DNA of 51,040 nucleotides from Bacillota bacterium (GCA_021821085.1 JAKACV010000018.1:1-51040); one strand, 5' to 3'; positions 24,579 through 34,560 are shown, counted from the stretch's first letter. Made by a program: numbers and translations. Notes: generated from the sequence alone by a model not told the origin.

Positions 24579-25852
24579 CCCCTGGAACGTTTCCACGCTC
24601 TAATGTACGCAATGAGATCGCTGGATTGATTCATCACGAGTTGTTTTGAAACACCATGGTACAAGATGGCGAGCGCAGATCCAATCTCTTGGTTTTTTAA
24701 CTGACATACAGTGGCAAGTTCGTTGCCACTGATGTCTAGGTCTCGTAGACTGTGAAGTGGGCTCTGTGTAAGCATGTCTGTCACCATGTTTTCACTTTGT
24801 TGGAAGAGATCCGCACGTGTGATTTGTGAATCTAGGTGAGAGATTCTCGATACGTTAGCCAATAATATGCCTCTTATGAGTCCTGATTTGCCCCTTCGTC
24901 GATAGATTGGCAGCCACTCCAGTGGCAAATACACTGGAGGAGCTACGTGAGATGCAGTTGCAATGGTGAGCAAGTCGTTGATTTCTGATATTTCCTTGCG
25001 TGAATATCGCATAGTTTGTAAAAAGATGTTTTTGTTGCTTGCGTCATGGCTTGACTGGATTTCGCGGGAAGCTAAAAGTAATAACGCAAGGCGATCTAAA
25101 TATCCGGTGATGAACCGATAAGATTCGCACATCAAAACATTTTTATTGATATCCATGTTTAACCAATTTTTTAAAACGATTTCTGGGAATGCCTTGCAAA
25201 TGTCATCCGTTGTTGATAAAAGCCATTTCGTCCATTCGTCGCGACGCCGTTCCACCGATATATGTGCGAGATTTGTTGCGCACTGCAAGAGAGCGTTTGC
25301 CGTTTCTTCAGCTAGTGTAAAATTCAGCATGGCTGCGAAACGAAAAGCTCGAGCCACGCGTAACCCATCTTCAGTAAATCGAAGATACGGATTTCCCACC
25401 GCACGGATTAATTTTTGTTCCAGATCGATCCTTCCGCTATGTGGATCATACAGTACGCCTTCCGCATCAAGTGCCATAGCATTCACTGTAAAATCGCGTC
25501 GACTGAGATCTTTTATCAAATCCGTTTCGAAGTGGACAAAATCAGGATGCCGTCCGTCCAGGTATGATCCGTCGGTGCGGAATGTTGTGATTTCATAGTA
25601 GTATTGATCTCTACAAACGGTGACGGTGCCATGGGCTAATCCTGTCTTTTTGGCATCCGGGAAAATACGAAGTAGTTCATTTGGCGTCGCATCCGTTGTG
25701 ATATCGATATCGTGAACTGAGCGAAGGATCAATAGATCTCGCACACAGCCACCAACGAGATAGGATTGAAATCCAGCACCTTGTAGTCGCTGCATAAGCT
25801 CTCGAGCATAGTCGAACATCTTGTTATGTGGGAGTGCATAGCGAACTCTCAT
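24575..25852 (-). CDS. cca: CCA tRNA nucleotidyltransferase
   Basis: A 425-residue class II nucleotidyltransferase. The head has LVGGCVRDLL and the catalytic pair DIDITT; RRDFTVNAMA and the neck EDGLRVARAFRFAA recognise bases and tRNA. It adds or repairs the 3'-CCA end of tRNAs. The start ATG overlaps the bshA stop by four bases. The C-terminal half is more divergent than the head, as is common. Confidence 0.93.
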   Translation of the reverse strand: MRVRYALPHNKMFDYARELMQRLQGAGFQSYLVGGCVRDLLILRSVHDIDITTDATPNELLRIFPDAKKTGLAHGTVTVCRDQYYYEITTFRTDGSYLDGRHPDFVHFETDLIKDLSRRDFTVNAMALDAEGVLYDPHSGRIDLEQKLIRAVGNPYLRFTEDGLRVARAFRFAAMLNFTLAEETANALLQCATNLAHISVERRRDEWTKWLLSTTDDICKAFPEIVLKNWLNMDINKNVLMCESYRFITGYLDRLALLLLASREIQSSHDASNKNIFLQTMRYSRKEISEINDLLTIATASHVAPPVYLPLEWLPIYRRRGKSGLIRGILLANVSRISHLDSQITRADLFQQSENMVTDMLTQSPLHSLRDLDISGNELATVCQLKNQEIGSALAILYHGVSKQLVMNQSSDLIAYIRAWKRSRG

Positions 25853-26994
25853 GATTGGTAGTTTGCGGGCTGTAAAATAAGTTGGTCGTATAACGCTTCG
25901 TACTGTGCAACCTTTTTCTCCATCGTAAAAAAATCCGCCCGGTGTCTAGCCGCTCGAGAAAAATTTTCCCATTTTTCGGGATTGCTTAAAAGAGAAATCG
26001 CGTAGTTCCCCATGGATTCTGTATCACCAACGGGTGCGAGATACCCCGATTTCGTGTGTTCCACAACTTCCGGAATGCCACCTGCAGTAGAGCCAATGAC
26101 AGGAACACCGCAAGCCATGGCTTCTAAAGCGACAAGTCCAAAACTCTCCTTTTGAGATGGTAACAGGAGAAGATCTGCTAAGGACAGGAGTTGGGCTACT
26201 TCATCTTGTTGTCCAAGGAATAGCACGTCATTTGCAATCCCCACTTTACAAGTCAGTTTACGTGCAGAATCAAGTTCTGGTCCTTCCCCAACAAGCAGTA
26301 ATTTTGCTGGTAAGGCGTCATGAATGCGGCGAAAAGTATCAATTACATCTGGGATACGCTTGACCGCTCGGAAATTCGACATGTGTAAAACGATTTTTTC
26401 TCCATTTGGAGCAATACGTTCTCGCAGTTTTGAGCTTTCTAATCGTTGATATTGGTGCACATCTACAAAGTTGTGGATCTTCATAATTGGACATCTAGGT
26501 TCGAATAATTCATTAGTTTGATCGATTAAACTTTGTGAAACTGCGGTTACAGCGTGGCTCTTTTCAATGCCTAACCGTATGACGTCGCGCAGTAAGGGAT
26601 CTTGTGCCAACACGGTGATGTCTGTACCATGAAGTGTCGTCACAATTTTCACCTTATGTGATCCAAGCATCTCGCGTGCTAAAAAGGCGCACACTGCATA
26701 GGGAATGGCGTAGTGCGCATGGATAATATCTAGGTCAAAATGGCGAATTACGTCCGCCATTTTTGCTGATAGTGCCAAATCGTATGGTGACGATTGTAGT
26801 ACTGGATAGGAGGTGGTTTCGACTTCATGGATATAAATATTGTCCATGAAATACCCAAGATATCCAAGTCGAAACGGGGTGCCAGACACGATGAAATGAA
26901 CTTCGTGTCCGCGTGCCGCGAGTGCTTTTCCAAGTTCTGTTGCAACAGCCCCGGAACCGCCCAGTGTAGCATAGCAACTTATCCCGATTTTCAT
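25849..26994 (-). CDS. bshA: N-acetyl-alpha-D-glucosaminyl L-malate synthase
   Basis: A 381-residue GT4 glycosyltransferase starting [22 protein letters not shown], with HAHYAIPYA, the LHGTDIT loop, SNFRAVKR and [18 protein letters not shown]. It joins GlcNAc from UDP-GlcNAc to L-malate, the first step of bacillithiol synthesis. The ATG at 26994 follows a GGGGGG stretch. bshB1 lies directly upstream, which confirms the assignment. bshC is not seen in the window. Confidence 0.95.
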   Translation of the reverse strand: MKIGISCYATLGGSGAVATELGKALAARGHEVHFIVSGTPFRLGYLGYFMDNIYIHEVETTSYPVLQSSPYDLALSAKMADVIRHFDLDIIHAHYAIPYAVCAFLAREMLGSHKVKIVTTLHGTDITVLAQDPLLRDVIRLGIEKSHAVTAVSQSLIDQTNELFEPRCPIMKIHNFVDVHQYQRLESSKLRERIAPNGEKIVLHMSNFRAVKRIPDVIDTFRRIHDALPAKLLLVGEGPELDSARKLTCKVGIANDVLFLGQQDEVAQLLSLADLLLLPSQKESFGLVALEAMACGVPVIGSTAGGIPEVVEHTKSGYLAPVGDTESMGNYAISLLSNPEKWENFSRAARHRADFFTMEKKVAQYEALYDQLILQPANYQS

Positions 26995-27016
26995 GGACTG
27001 TCCCCCCATTTTCTTC

Positions 27017-27718
27017 TCAATTATTTTGTAGATTAACCTTTAATGACGCTGCATAGAGTGGGTCTGCTTGCCAGAAACCTTCTGCAAAATCACAGCCAAT
27101 GGCTTGTCCAAACATGCGGTCACGCCCTTCAATCATCGGTAGAAAGGCACTTCGCGTCAGAGCTGTTTGAACACCACTGCTTGGATAAAACTGTGAAGAA
27201 TAAGCTGCTAGAGCCAATCGCTTTTTTTCATAGACAGCAGAAACATTGACTGCGAATGAGGCTTTCTCCATTCCGTTAATAAAATATTGATAAAAACCGG
27301 CTGGACGATGTGGCGTTAAGCCATCCTCATGTTTTCGCAGTCCTGATGTAAACAGTGCTTCACGTACTAAATGAGCGCATTGACCATGATCAGGATGACG
27401 GTCTGCTGCATGCGGCGCTAGTACAATTTGCGGTGAAAAGGTACGAATCACCTTAACAATGGCAGAAATCGCATCAGGTGTTGGAAATAGACTGCGATCG
27501 CGAAATCCTAAACAGATACGCGCTGCAACTCCCAATTCCCCTGCGGCTACTGTCGCCTCTTTCCATCGTAATTCCGGATTTCCATTTGATGACATCTCCG
27601 CGGCCGTTAAATCGCAGATGACTACACTATCTTTTGCATGCAATGCACAGGTTGCGCCTGCGCCTAATTCCACATCATCAGGATGAGCTCCAAAGGCAAG
27701 GATAAAGGTTTCAGCCAT
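27017..27718 (-). CDS. bshB1: Bacillithiol N-acetylglucosaminyl-malate deacetylase
   Basis: A 233-residue LmbE-family zinc deacetylase. Zinc ligands are in AHPDDVE near the N-terminus and HPDHGQ in the middle. It removes the acetyl group from GlcNAc-malate, the second step of bacillithiol synthesis. The ATG at 27718 follows AGGAGGTGG; the longer GTG start overlaps that site. It is placed between mgsA and bshA, as in Bacillus. Confidence 0.93.
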   Translation of the reverse strand: MAETFILAFGAHPDDVELGAGATCALHAKDSVVICDLTAAEMSSNGNPELRWKEATVAAGELGVAARICLGFRDRSLFPTPDAISAIVKVIRTFSPQIVLAPHAADRHPDHGQCAHLVREALFTSGLRKHEDGLTPHRPAGFYQYFINGMEKASFAVNVSAVYEKKRLALAAYSSQFYPSSGVQTALTRSAFLPMIEGRDRMFGQAIGCDFAEGFWQADPLYAASLKVNLQNN

Positions 27719-27752
27719 TTTGTCCACCTCCTGAAGGCTGCTTTTTTTCCAG

Positions 27753-28166
27753 TTATTCGGAATGCTGTGCTTCGTCTAAACTGTTGCGCCAGTCAAGGTC
27801 ACCGCGCCAAATGCCACGTAACAAAGATTCCGCAGAAGCCATATTGGTGGCAACAGCTATGTTATGTACATCGCACAGTCTGAGTAGTGCGGTAATATCA
27901 GGTTCGTGTGGTTGTGCCAGCATGGGATCACGCAAAAAGATCAGCAAATCCAAGTGGTTTTCTGCAATCAGAGCGCCGATTTGTTGATCGCCGCCAAACG
28001 GCCCACTTTGGAAGCGATGAATGGTGAGGTTAGTTGCCTCCATTATGCGCATCCCTGTAGTGCCTGTTGCATACAGTTCGTGGTCAGAAAACAGAGCTTT
28101 ATAAGCGATTGCAAAGTTGACCATATCTTCCTTTTTCGCATCATGTGCTACGAGTGCAATGCGCAT
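27753..28166 (-). CDS. mgsA: Methylglyoxal synthase
   Basis: A 137-residue protein with the family pattern [16 protein letters not shown], the phosphate loop ATGTTG, the [14 protein letters not shown] segment and FLRDP with the catalytic Asp. It turns dihydroxyacetone phosphate into methylglyoxal when phosphate is low. It lies between dapB and bshB1, as in Bacillus. Confidence 0.95.
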   Translation of the reverse strand: MRIALVAHDAKKEDMVNFAIAYKALFSDHELYATGTTGMRIMEATNLTIHRFQSGPFGGDQQIGALIAENHLDLLIFLRDPMLAQPHEPDITALLRLCDVHNIAVATNMASAESLLRGIWRGDLDWRNSLDEAQHSE

Positions 28167-28193
28167 AGGTACCCCTCCTAGTATACACCTTGA

Positions 28194-28940
28194 TCAAAAC
28201 AAGAAATGTTCGAGGCCGTTAATCAGTCCGACAACGTGTATTACTTGGCGTATGCCTAATAATACACCTGGCATGAAACTTGTGCGTGACATGGAGTCAT
28301 GACGAATAGTGAGATGCTCACCGTCACCCCCAAATATGACTTCCTGATGAGCAACAAAGCCTGGTAAACGGACGCTGTGAATAGGAATGGTGGATTGTTC
28401 TACCTCCTTTTCTAACAAAACAAGTTGAATATCGTCAACAGTTTTCTTAGCTGTACCAGAAGGTGCATCTTTTTTTGTTTCATGATGATACTCAATCACT
28501 TCAATATGTGGGAGAAATGGTGCAATGAGTGTTGACATTTTCATCATGAGCAAGGCACCAATTGCAAAATTCGGAGCAAATAATCCCCCGAGTTGTACGA
28601 TTCGGAGTTCTCGATCGATAGATTGAAGAAAATCAGCAGGAAGACCGGTCGCTCCAATGACGGGTCGCACGCCTGTCTCGACTGCAGAGCTTACATGTTG
28701 TTGTGCGCCTTTTGCATCGGTAAAGTCAACATATACATCTGGTTTTAATTCTAAAAAACAAGTTCTTGCGTCTGTATAAAGAGGAAAGCTAGTGTCTGCC
28801 TCTGATAGTTGATTTTCATATGTACGCGGACGATCAATGCCCCCGACTAAGTGCATATCTGACGCATTCATTACAGCCGCTATCGCTTCTTTGCCCATTT
28901 TGCCACGAACTCCAGCAATCACTACGCGAATTGGTTTCAT
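28194..28940 (-). CDS. dapB: 4-hydroxy-tetrahydrodipicolinate reductase
   Basis: A 248-residue DapB: IRVVIAGVRGKMGKE for NAD(P)H binding, VYVDFTDA, GATGL, APNFAIGALLM and the catalytic motif EYHHETKKDAPSGTAKK. It works in lysine and dipicolinate synthesis. The ATG at 28940 has AAAGGA nine bases upstream. No lysine riboswitch was seen. The coding ends of ypjD and dapB nearly touch. Confidence 0.95.
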   Translation of the reverse strand: MKPIRVVIAGVRGKMGKEAIAAVMNASDMHLVGGIDRPRTYENQLSEADTSFPLYTDARTCFLELKPDVYVDFTDAKGAQQHVSSAVETGVRPVIGATGLPADFLQSIDRELRIVQLGGLFAPNFAIGALLMMKMSTLIAPFLPHIEVIEYHHETKKDAPSGTAKKTVDDIQLVLLEKEVEQSTIPIHSVRLPGFVAHQEVIFGGDGEHLTIRHDSMSRTSFMPGVLLGIRQVIHVVGLINGLEHFLF

Positions 28941-28953
28941 ATGCATCAATCCT

Positions 28954-29286
28954 TTATGTGGTTTTCGATTTGCGTTCAAAGCGATCATGATCACGAGTTC
29001 CAAATTTCTCCATCACTGCGTCATGTGCAGTGGTCAGATCAATATCCAAGGAATTCGCGAGACAAATGATAACAAATAAAAGGTCGCCTAGTTCGAGCAT
29101 AATGTCGCCAGCCGGTTCTGTTTGTTTTTTTGGTTTTTCACCGTATACATGATTGATCTCACGCGCCAATTCTCCTAATTCTTCTGTGAGTCGAACCACA
29201 AGAGTCATAGGTTGAAAGTAGCCAACTTGGAACTGCGAAATGTATTCATCCACTTCATGTTGAAGGATTGTTAACGATTTACCCAC
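28954..29286 (-). CDS. ypjD: MazG-like nucleotide pyrophosphohydrolase (YpjD)
   Basis: A 110-residue all-helical MazG protein with the metal-binding EELGELAREI and the EL.D.L segment (MLELGDLLFVIICLAN). It hydrolyses (d)NTPs or related nucleotides, perhaps for house-cleaning. GTG at 29286 has GAGGAA five bases upstream and is preferred over ATG 29304. It heads the long reverse-strand operon that runs to panC; a TATAAT box lies at 29328-29333. Confidence 0.8.
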   Translation of the reverse strand: MGKSLTILQHEVDEYISQFQVGYFQPMTLVVRLTEELGELAREINHVYGEKPKKQTEPAGDIMLELGDLLFVIICLANSLDIDLTTAHDAVMEKFGTRDHDRFERKSKTT

Positions 29287-29327
29287 ACAATTTCCTCGCT
29301 CCATGAGTCAAGTAAGGTACATTTTGT

Positions 29328-29333
29328 ATTATA
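29328..29333 (-). promoter_or_regulatory. Probable -10 box of the ypjD-panC operon
   Basis: On the reverse strand a perfect TATAAT lies 42 bases before the ypjD start. No good -35 hexamer is seen at 17 bases, so the match is partial. Confidence 0.4.
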
Positions 29334-29409
29334 TCCTCATAACCAGTGGACAGCCATCATAGTTTTAACAATGATTGCATGTACCAAAGATGGAGGGAGG
29401 GGGATCTGC

Positions 29410-30663
29410 TTGCAAAGGCGTCGCAAACAGATAGGGACGATTTTGCTGGCGACTGTCGCCGTTTTGTTTACAGCGTCCCTGGTCGTATATCCAGAGCAAG
29501 GTTTTGAAACAGGTATTGAAGGACTAAAAGTGTTTTGGGACGTCGTATTTCCTTCTCTACTCCCCTTCTTTATTTTATCCGATTTATTACTCGGATTGGG
29601 TGTAGTGAATGCACTTGGTGTTTTTCTTGAACCTCTTATGCGACCCGTTTTTAACGTTCCTGGAGTGGGAGCGTTTGCGCTCTCTATGGGACTTGCCGCT
29701 GGCTACCCAATGGACGCGGTGATTACCGCAAAGTTTCGTAAAACGGGCGCATGTACACGGGTAGAAGGTGAACGATTATTAGCCTTTACGAATACTGCGG
29801 ATCCCTTGTTTATGTTTGGGGCTGTTGCAGTAGGAATGTTTAAGTCACCTGCCCTCGGGGTATTGTTGGCACTTGCACACTATTTGTCAGCTCTGATTGT
29901 AGGCCTGACTTTTAAATTCTATGGGCGCAAAGAAGAACGATATGAACGTCCTCATGCGGTAGCACAAAGAGACATGGTGCCGATGTGGAAAAGGGCTTAC
30001 CAGGAGATGATGCGGGCAAGAGAGGAGGATAATCGTCCCTTTGGGAAATTATTAGGGGACGCCGTTACAGAATCTGTAAAGACGTTGTTGATGATCGGTG
30101 GATTCATTATCTTTTTTGCCGTGCTACTGCGAGTGATGACTCAAGTCGGAGTAGTTGGCTTACTCGCCTTGCCAGTCGCCGCAGTTTTCCATCTCATTCA
30201 TATGAATCCCAATTTGATTTCACCGCTGATTAAAGGAATATTTGAGATTGATATCGGAGCTGCTGCAACGGCCAGTACAAATGCGTCATTAGTTGAACGT
30301 TTGAGTGTGGCAAGTGCCATTATTGCATGGAGCGGTTTGGCGGTTCATGCTCAGGTGGCGAGTGTTCTTACGGATACGGATATTCGTTTTCGACCGTATT
30401 TGATCGCACGTGTATATCAAGCTGTCGTCGCTGGAGTTCTCACTTTTGTACTTTTTCGAATGGGAATCGGAACGCGTATTGCAATGATTCCACATGCGGT
30501 GTCTGCCATGGCTCCGATGACCGGAGGACTATCCTCATTTGCCGATTCACTAACAGAGATTACAGCTTGGGTCGCTTTACTTGCGCTTGCGCTGGGAGCC
30601 TCCTTGTTGATTTATTTCATAAAAAAATTCAAACTTGCGTTTTTTTATTCAAAAGGATTGTAA
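29410..30663 (+). CDS. ylbJ: Sporulation integral membrane protein YlbJ
   Basis: About 417 residues with eight or so membrane helices and two nucleoside-recognition (Gate) halves. FWDVVFPSLLPFFILSDLLLGLG and the SMGLAAGYPMDAVITAKF loop, plus LLAFTNTADPLFMFGAV, match the YlbJ family needed for the spore cortex. TTG at 29410 follows a GGAGGGAGGGGG stretch and removes an N-terminal extension without a site. It is transcribed away from ypjD. Confidence 0.85.
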   Translation: MQRRRKQIGTILLATVAVLFTASLVVYPEQGFETGIEGLKVFWDVVFPSLLPFFILSDLLLGLGVVNALGVFLEPLMRPVFNVPGVGAFALSMGLAAGYPMDAVITAKFRKTGACTRVEGERLLAFTNTADPLFMFGAVAVGMFKSPALGVLLALAHYLSALIVGLTFKFYGRKEERYERPHAVAQRDMVPMWKRAYQEMMRAREEDNRPFGKLLGDAVTESVKTLLMIGGFIIFFAVLLRVMTQVGVVGLLALPVAAVFHLIHMNPNLISPLIKGIFEIDIGAAATASTNASLVERLSVASAIIAWSGLAVHAQVASVLTDTDIRFRPYLIARVYQAVVAGVLTFVLFRMGIGTRIAMIPHAVSAMAPMTGGLSSFADSLTEITAWVALLALALGASLLIYFIKKFKLAFFYSKGL

Positions 30664-30687
30664 GTGTTCTACTGTGTACTAAAGTTA

Positions 30688-30727
30688 GATACAAGCGGCG
30701 GAATTCTTAACATCCGCCGCTTGTATC
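30688..30727. terminator. Shared hairpin between the convergent ylbJ and uppP
   Basis: A 15-bp perfect stem (30688-30702 with 30713-30727) sits between two convergent genes. T runs are poor, so efficiency is uncertain. Confidence 0.6.
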
Positions 30728-30730
30728 ACG

Positions 30731-31516
30731 TTAAAAGAGAGTGTGGAAAATGAGTTGATCTGCGATGATGAGTCCACCCAAAACCAGCGTATAGTAGCCA
30801 AAAGGACGTAAGCTAACACGTTCAATGACTTTCAGAAGAAATCGGATGGCAATGTAACCGGTCAGTGCGCTCGCACTCATTCCGACGAACAGCGTAGGAT
30901 TTATTGTAGAAAGTGTACTCGGGGCGTCTTTTAGCTCAAAGATGGTAGCACCCAAAATAATTGGCACGGAGAGTAAAAATGAATAACGCACGGCATCGCT
31001 CCGTTCAATTCCCATGCCAAGTGCGGTGCATAAAGTGAGTCCAGATCGTGATAGAGCTGGAAGAATGGCTGCCCCTTGCGCCATGCCGATCCAAAATGCA
31101 CTGCGATAGTTCATTTCACGAGCAAGTAATGGTTGATTCCTTTGCGTTAGCGTTTCTACATAGAGAAGGAGCGTCCCTGTTATGACAAACTCAATTCCAA
31201 GTGTTGCCCCTGAGTGAAAAATAAGCTCAAACGTCTTCTTGAACAACAACCCAATCAAGACTGTGGGAATCGTTGATATCACAAGAAGATGCACGAATCG
31301 ATCGGTGGGGTGACATAACAGGGTGAATAGCTCGCGACGAAGCGCCACAATGACTGCAATCAAAGTGCCAAAATGCAAAAAGATATCAAATGAAAGGGAA
31401 TCTTCGTTTAGATGAAGTAAGTGCTGAATCAATACAAGGTGACCTGAACTGCTGATTGGAAGGAATTCTGTTATTCCCTGTATAGATCCAAGCAATAGGG
31501 CGTGAAATAGAGTCAT
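30731..31516 (-). CDS. uppP: Undecaprenyl-diphosphatase
   Basis: A 261-residue BacA/UppP protein with eight or so membrane helices. The first motif GSIQGITEFLPISSSGHLVL and the second, ILPALSRSGLT, carry the catalytic Glu/Ser/Arg set. It removes one phosphate from undecaprenyl diphosphate to recycle the wall lipid carrier. AGGAGGTG lies before the ATG at 31516; the longer open frame upstream is not used. It may also add to bacitracin resistance. Confidence 0.95.
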   Translation of the reverse strand: MTLFHALLLGSIQGITEFLPISSSGHLVLIQHLLHLNEDSLSFDIFLHFGTLIAVIVALRRELFTLLCHPTDRFVHLLVISTIPTVLIGLLFKKTFELIFHSGATLGIEFVITGTLLLYVETLTQRNQPLLAREMNYRSAFWIGMAQGAAILPALSRSGLTLCTALGMGIERSDAVRYSFLLSVPIILGATIFELKDAPSTLSTINPTLFVGMSASALTGYIAIRFLLKVIERVSLRPFGYYTLVLGGLIIADQLIFHTLF

Positions 31517-31618
31517 AGGCAGCACCTCCTGCCTCATTTTATGGCGGACATGCTCAAATGAGTACAAGCCAGCATGTTTTTTCTGTTTGTTGAATAGATC
31601 TGTATGGGGGTGGTTATT

Positions 31619-32680
31619 GTGCGCCGTAGAGATGTCGTAGTTGCTCTGCAAATCGCCGCAACCTATATTGGTACGGTCGTAGGAGCAGGATTTGCGTCTG
31701 GACAAGAAGTGCTGCAATTTTTTACACGATATGGAACATTTGCCGTTGCGGGGATTGGAATAACCACTCTACTGTTTTTTGTTTTAGGTCTTTACGCGAT
31801 GTCTCTTGGACGCTTACATGCGGTACATACCTTTTCTGAAGTGTCTGATCTAGTCATGAGTAAACTAAGCAGTCGCCTATTGAACGGTATGTTGCTTATT
31901 TTACTATTTGGCGTCACAGTGGCCATGATGGCGGGAAGTGGTGCTTTATTGTCTGAGCAGTTTCATTGGTCATTTGGTTTTAGCGCCCTCATTACAGGCG
32001 TTATAACAGCACTCACTCTGTTGCTTGGTATGCGCGGAATGATGACAGTGAATTCGATGATTGTTCCAACCTTGATTGTATTTGTTGTTACGTTATTTGG
32101 TTATGTATGGTGGACTTCACATGGAACGCTCATTCATTCCTCTATTCCAATAACGGGTGTACCTCATGCAACACGTCGTCTTTTTTTATCTGCAATTACC
32201 TATGCGGGTTTTAATATTGGGCTATCACTCACAGTATTAGTTCCTTTGGGTCATGTGGCTAACCGATGGAGAGTGTTTGTATTAGGCGCATTATTTGGAG
32301 CCGTTGGTCTTGGCTTGTTATTACTCTTGTTACATTTACTTTTAGTGAGTATTTATCCAACGGGGGTTCAATATGAGGTGCCAATGGGCTATCTGGCAAA
32401 ATCCCTTCCTCCTGTCCTGCGATATGGGTTTGTTTTTATTCTATGGGCTGAAATCTTTTCGACGCTGCTTGGAAATGTGTATGGCATTGCAAGTGAATTG
32501 TCGCGCAATGCAACACATTCATATTTCCGATGGGTCATTGTGATTCTTACAACATCGCTCATTGTATGTCAAGTGGGATTTGCTCGAATTGTAAGTATTA
32601 CATATCCGATCTTTGGATACGTCGGTCTTTTTATTCTTACGATCATTCTCCTTAGTGAACGCCGACTAATCAGGTTATAA
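31619..32680 (+). CDS. YkvI-like membrane transporter
   Basis: About 353 residues and ten or so membrane helices. The first helix carries ATYIGTVVGAGFASGQEVLQFF, the hallmark of the YkvI/branched-chain carrier-like family. Substrate unknown. GTG at 31619 has GGGGGTGG just upstream. It starts about 100 bases from uppP in the opposite direction, and a YitT-type gene follows 39 bases downstream, so the two may be co-transcribed. Confidence 0.75.
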   Translation: MRRRDVVVALQIAATYIGTVVGAGFASGQEVLQFFTRYGTFAVAGIGITTLLFFVLGLYAMSLGRLHAVHTFSEVSDLVMSKLSSRLLNGMLLILLFGVTVAMMAGSGALLSEQFHWSFGFSALITGVITALTLLLGMRGMMTVNSMIVPTLIVFVVTLFGYVWWTSHGTLIHSSIPITGVPHATRRLFLSAITYAGFNIGLSLTVLVPLGHVANRWRVFVLGALFGAVGLGLLLLLLHLLLVSIYPTGVQYEVPMGYLAKSLPPVLRYGFVFILWAEIFSTLLGNVYGIASELSRNATHSYFRWVIVILTTSLIVCQVGFARIVSITYPIFGYVGLFILTIILLSERRLIRL

Positions 32681-32719
32681 TGATAGCCAAGCGGTGTCGC
32701 GATGTGAGGAGTGTGATTT

Positions 32720-33544
32720 GTGAAACGTAGTTTGCCGTACTTACTCATCATGGTTGGAAGTTTGATTTACTCTGTTGGATTAAACGCATTTATTGTCGGC
32801 AATCAACTTGCGGAAGGAGGATTTATAGGGATTTCCATCGTCCTCTTATATAAGCTTGGAATACCGCTTGGCGCGTCCTTTTTGGTACTTAATATCCCAG
32901 TTCTCGTATTGGGGTGGCGTTTTTTCGGACGGAAATTCAGCGTCAAGACGATTCTGGGTGTGGTAGCCGTATCTGTATTTTCTGTTCTTACACAGCATAT
33001 GGCAGAACATGTTCATGATCGCTTGCTTGCTGCGCTTTATGGAGGGGTCATTTGCGGTGCAGGACTTGGGGTTATCTTTCGCAGCGGTGGAACAACGGGT
33101 GGAGTAGATATTTTAGCACGGATTGTCAGGCATTTCTTCAATCATTCGATGGGGCGGATTATGTTTGCCTCAGATGTTGTCGTGATTTCTTTGGTTGCTA
33201 TTATTATCAATATGGAAACAGCGATGTATTCACTTGTTGCGCTCTTTGTCGCCAGTCGGGTAATTGATTTTGTCATCGAGGGATTTTCAGCATCGCGCGC
33301 GGCGATGATCATCAGTAATCATTGGGATGAAATTGCTGATCGCATTCATAACGAAATGGGGCGTGGAACCACCCTGTTGAATGGTCAGGGTGGTTATACT
33401 GGAGAGCAGAAACAGATTGTATACTGTGTGGTCAGTCGCGATGAGGTTGTGCGATTACAACAATTAGTACATGAGGTCGATGATCGTGCTTTTGTCGTTC
33501 TTAACGATGTAAACGACGTATTAGGCGAAGGGTTTACGCGATAA
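32720..33544 (+). CDS. YitT-family membrane protein (DUF161/DUF2179)
   Basis: A 274-residue protein with five or so membrane helices and a C-terminal DUF2179 domain. Family segments are GLNAFIVGNQLAEGGFIGIS, ALYGGVICGAGLGVIFRSGGTTGGVDILA and the soluble end RGTTLLNGQGGYTGEQKQIVYCVV. Function unknown. GTG at 32720 follows GAGGAG. It is the last core-type gene before the accessory region. Confidence 0.85.
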   Translation: MKRSLPYLLIMVGSLIYSVGLNAFIVGNQLAEGGFIGISIVLLYKLGIPLGASFLVLNIPVLVLGWRFFGRKFSVKTILGVVAVSVFSVLTQHMAEHVHDRLLAALYGGVICGAGLGVIFRSGGTTGGVDILARIVRHFFNHSMGRIMFASDVVVISLVAIIINMETAMYSLVALFVASRVIDFVIEGFSASRAAMIISNHWDEIADRIHNEMGRGTTLLNGQGGYTGEQKQIVYCVVSRDEVVRLQQLVHEVDDRAFVVLNDVNDVLGEGFTR

Positions 33545-33834
33545 GTGACGGGTCAAAAGAAATAAGAGGTGTTATTCACGTTATGTCTGTGAGTAATTCA
33601 AAGCATGGTAGATATGGAAAAACACCAAATACATAGTCTGCATAGTCATTGAGAAATAGCCAAATCAACACGGTGACTAAGTGGATGGCTTGAAATTCTA
33701 GTAGAGTGGGACGAAGCGAGTATAGATAACTGCTTAACGATCATTCCTGCGTGGGTCATCCATAAAGTAACGGTCTTAAATGGATATATGTCGTACCTTT
33801 TAGGTAATCATCCAAGCACTAAATGGAGAATGTG
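33545..33834. other. Non-coding stretch at the left edge of the decayed mobile region
   Basis: About 290 bases. One + strand frame (about 33688-33850) is free of stops and reads EWDEASIDNCLTIIP and onward, but has no start and no site; it may be a gene fragment. Nothing else is recognised. Confidence 0.35.
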
Positions 33835-34278
33835 CTATTTGAATATGTGCTTCCAAAACGGTTTTGCTTGTTCCCTGCGGGTCTCTAAGATCGTCCTCAT
33901 GGTATTCATCAGTTCTCGATCACGTTCCTCCAACCGGTTTTCGATATAGCTTTTTAGTTGGGTGTTTTCTTCTCGTACATAGGCTAACTCAGACTCTATT
34001 TGTTCCCTAACCACGCTGGTTATCCTCTCTTCCAATTGTGTGAGTAGCCATGTAGCGGGAACTTCGATACTAGGGGTTGAATTGACAGTATGTATTATGG
34101 TCGCTTGCTGAATCGATTCTTCCTGTATGCGGATGAGTTCGGATTCTTCGATTATGTATTTAGAACCGTAAATACCATCTCGAAGTCTTGCATTGAGTTT
34201 CCCTGATTTGATCCATCGACGAACCGTGTTCATAGAGATATTTAATGCTTTGGCTGCTTCCCGTAATGTTAGTGACAC
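33835..34278 (-). CDS. MerR-like DNA-binding protein with coiled coil and amphipathic tail
   Basis: A 147-residue protein. Residues 1-50 are an excisionase/MerR-type helix-turn-helix (LTLREAAKALNISMNTVRRWIKSGKL). Residues 75-135 form a long charged coiled coil; the final residues KPFWKHIFK are aromatic and basic. This layout resembles DUF3967 proteins of Bacillus plasmids and, more loosely, the chromosome-anchoring protein RacA. A role in plasmid maintenance or DNA-membrane tethering is an inference. GTG at 34278 follows AGGTAGGG. Confidence 0.6.
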   Translation of the reverse strand: MSLTLREAAKALNISMNTVRRWIKSGKLNARLRDGIYGSKYIIEESELIRIQEESIQQATIIHTVNSTPSIEVPATWLLTQLEERITSVVREQIESELAYVREENTQLKSYIENRLEERDRELMNTMRTILETRREQAKPFWKHIFK

Positions 34279-34429
34279 CCCTACCTAAAGATAACCTTAT
34301 CACTACTCGTCTAGACTTACCATTTGTATGTCAAAACCATTATTCAAGGGAGATACCGTTAGTCTCTAAAGGTGGTGCCGAATCGTGTTTGGTGAATAAG
34401 GGGTTTGATTAGTGCTGTGGCGTGGGTAG

Positions 34430-34560
34430 TGCGGGAAAAACACCAGCTCCGGTATTTCACATCCCTTGACCCAAGTGGGTTTCTACCCAATAGGTTACTT
34501 TTTTGATCTTGTATGCTTCTTGTGCGTATGATATAACATACACAAGAAACATACAAGAAG
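34430..34560. repeat. Left copy of a ~130-bp inverted repeat (promoter/operator region)
   Basis: The segment starting GCGGGAAAAACACC and holding CCCTTGACCCAAGTGGGTTTCTAC recurs in reverse at 35702-35830 with about 85% identity. Within it, 34508-34524 and 34541-34557 form a 17-bp inverted repeat with one mismatch, overlapping a likely promoter (TTGATC at 34503, TATGAT at 34527, 18-bp spacing). Confidence 0.8.

Noticed and set aside
33688-33850. Stop-free + strand frame before the MerR-like gene
   Set aside because: No start codon or ribosome binding site; it may be a fragment but cannot be supported as a gene.
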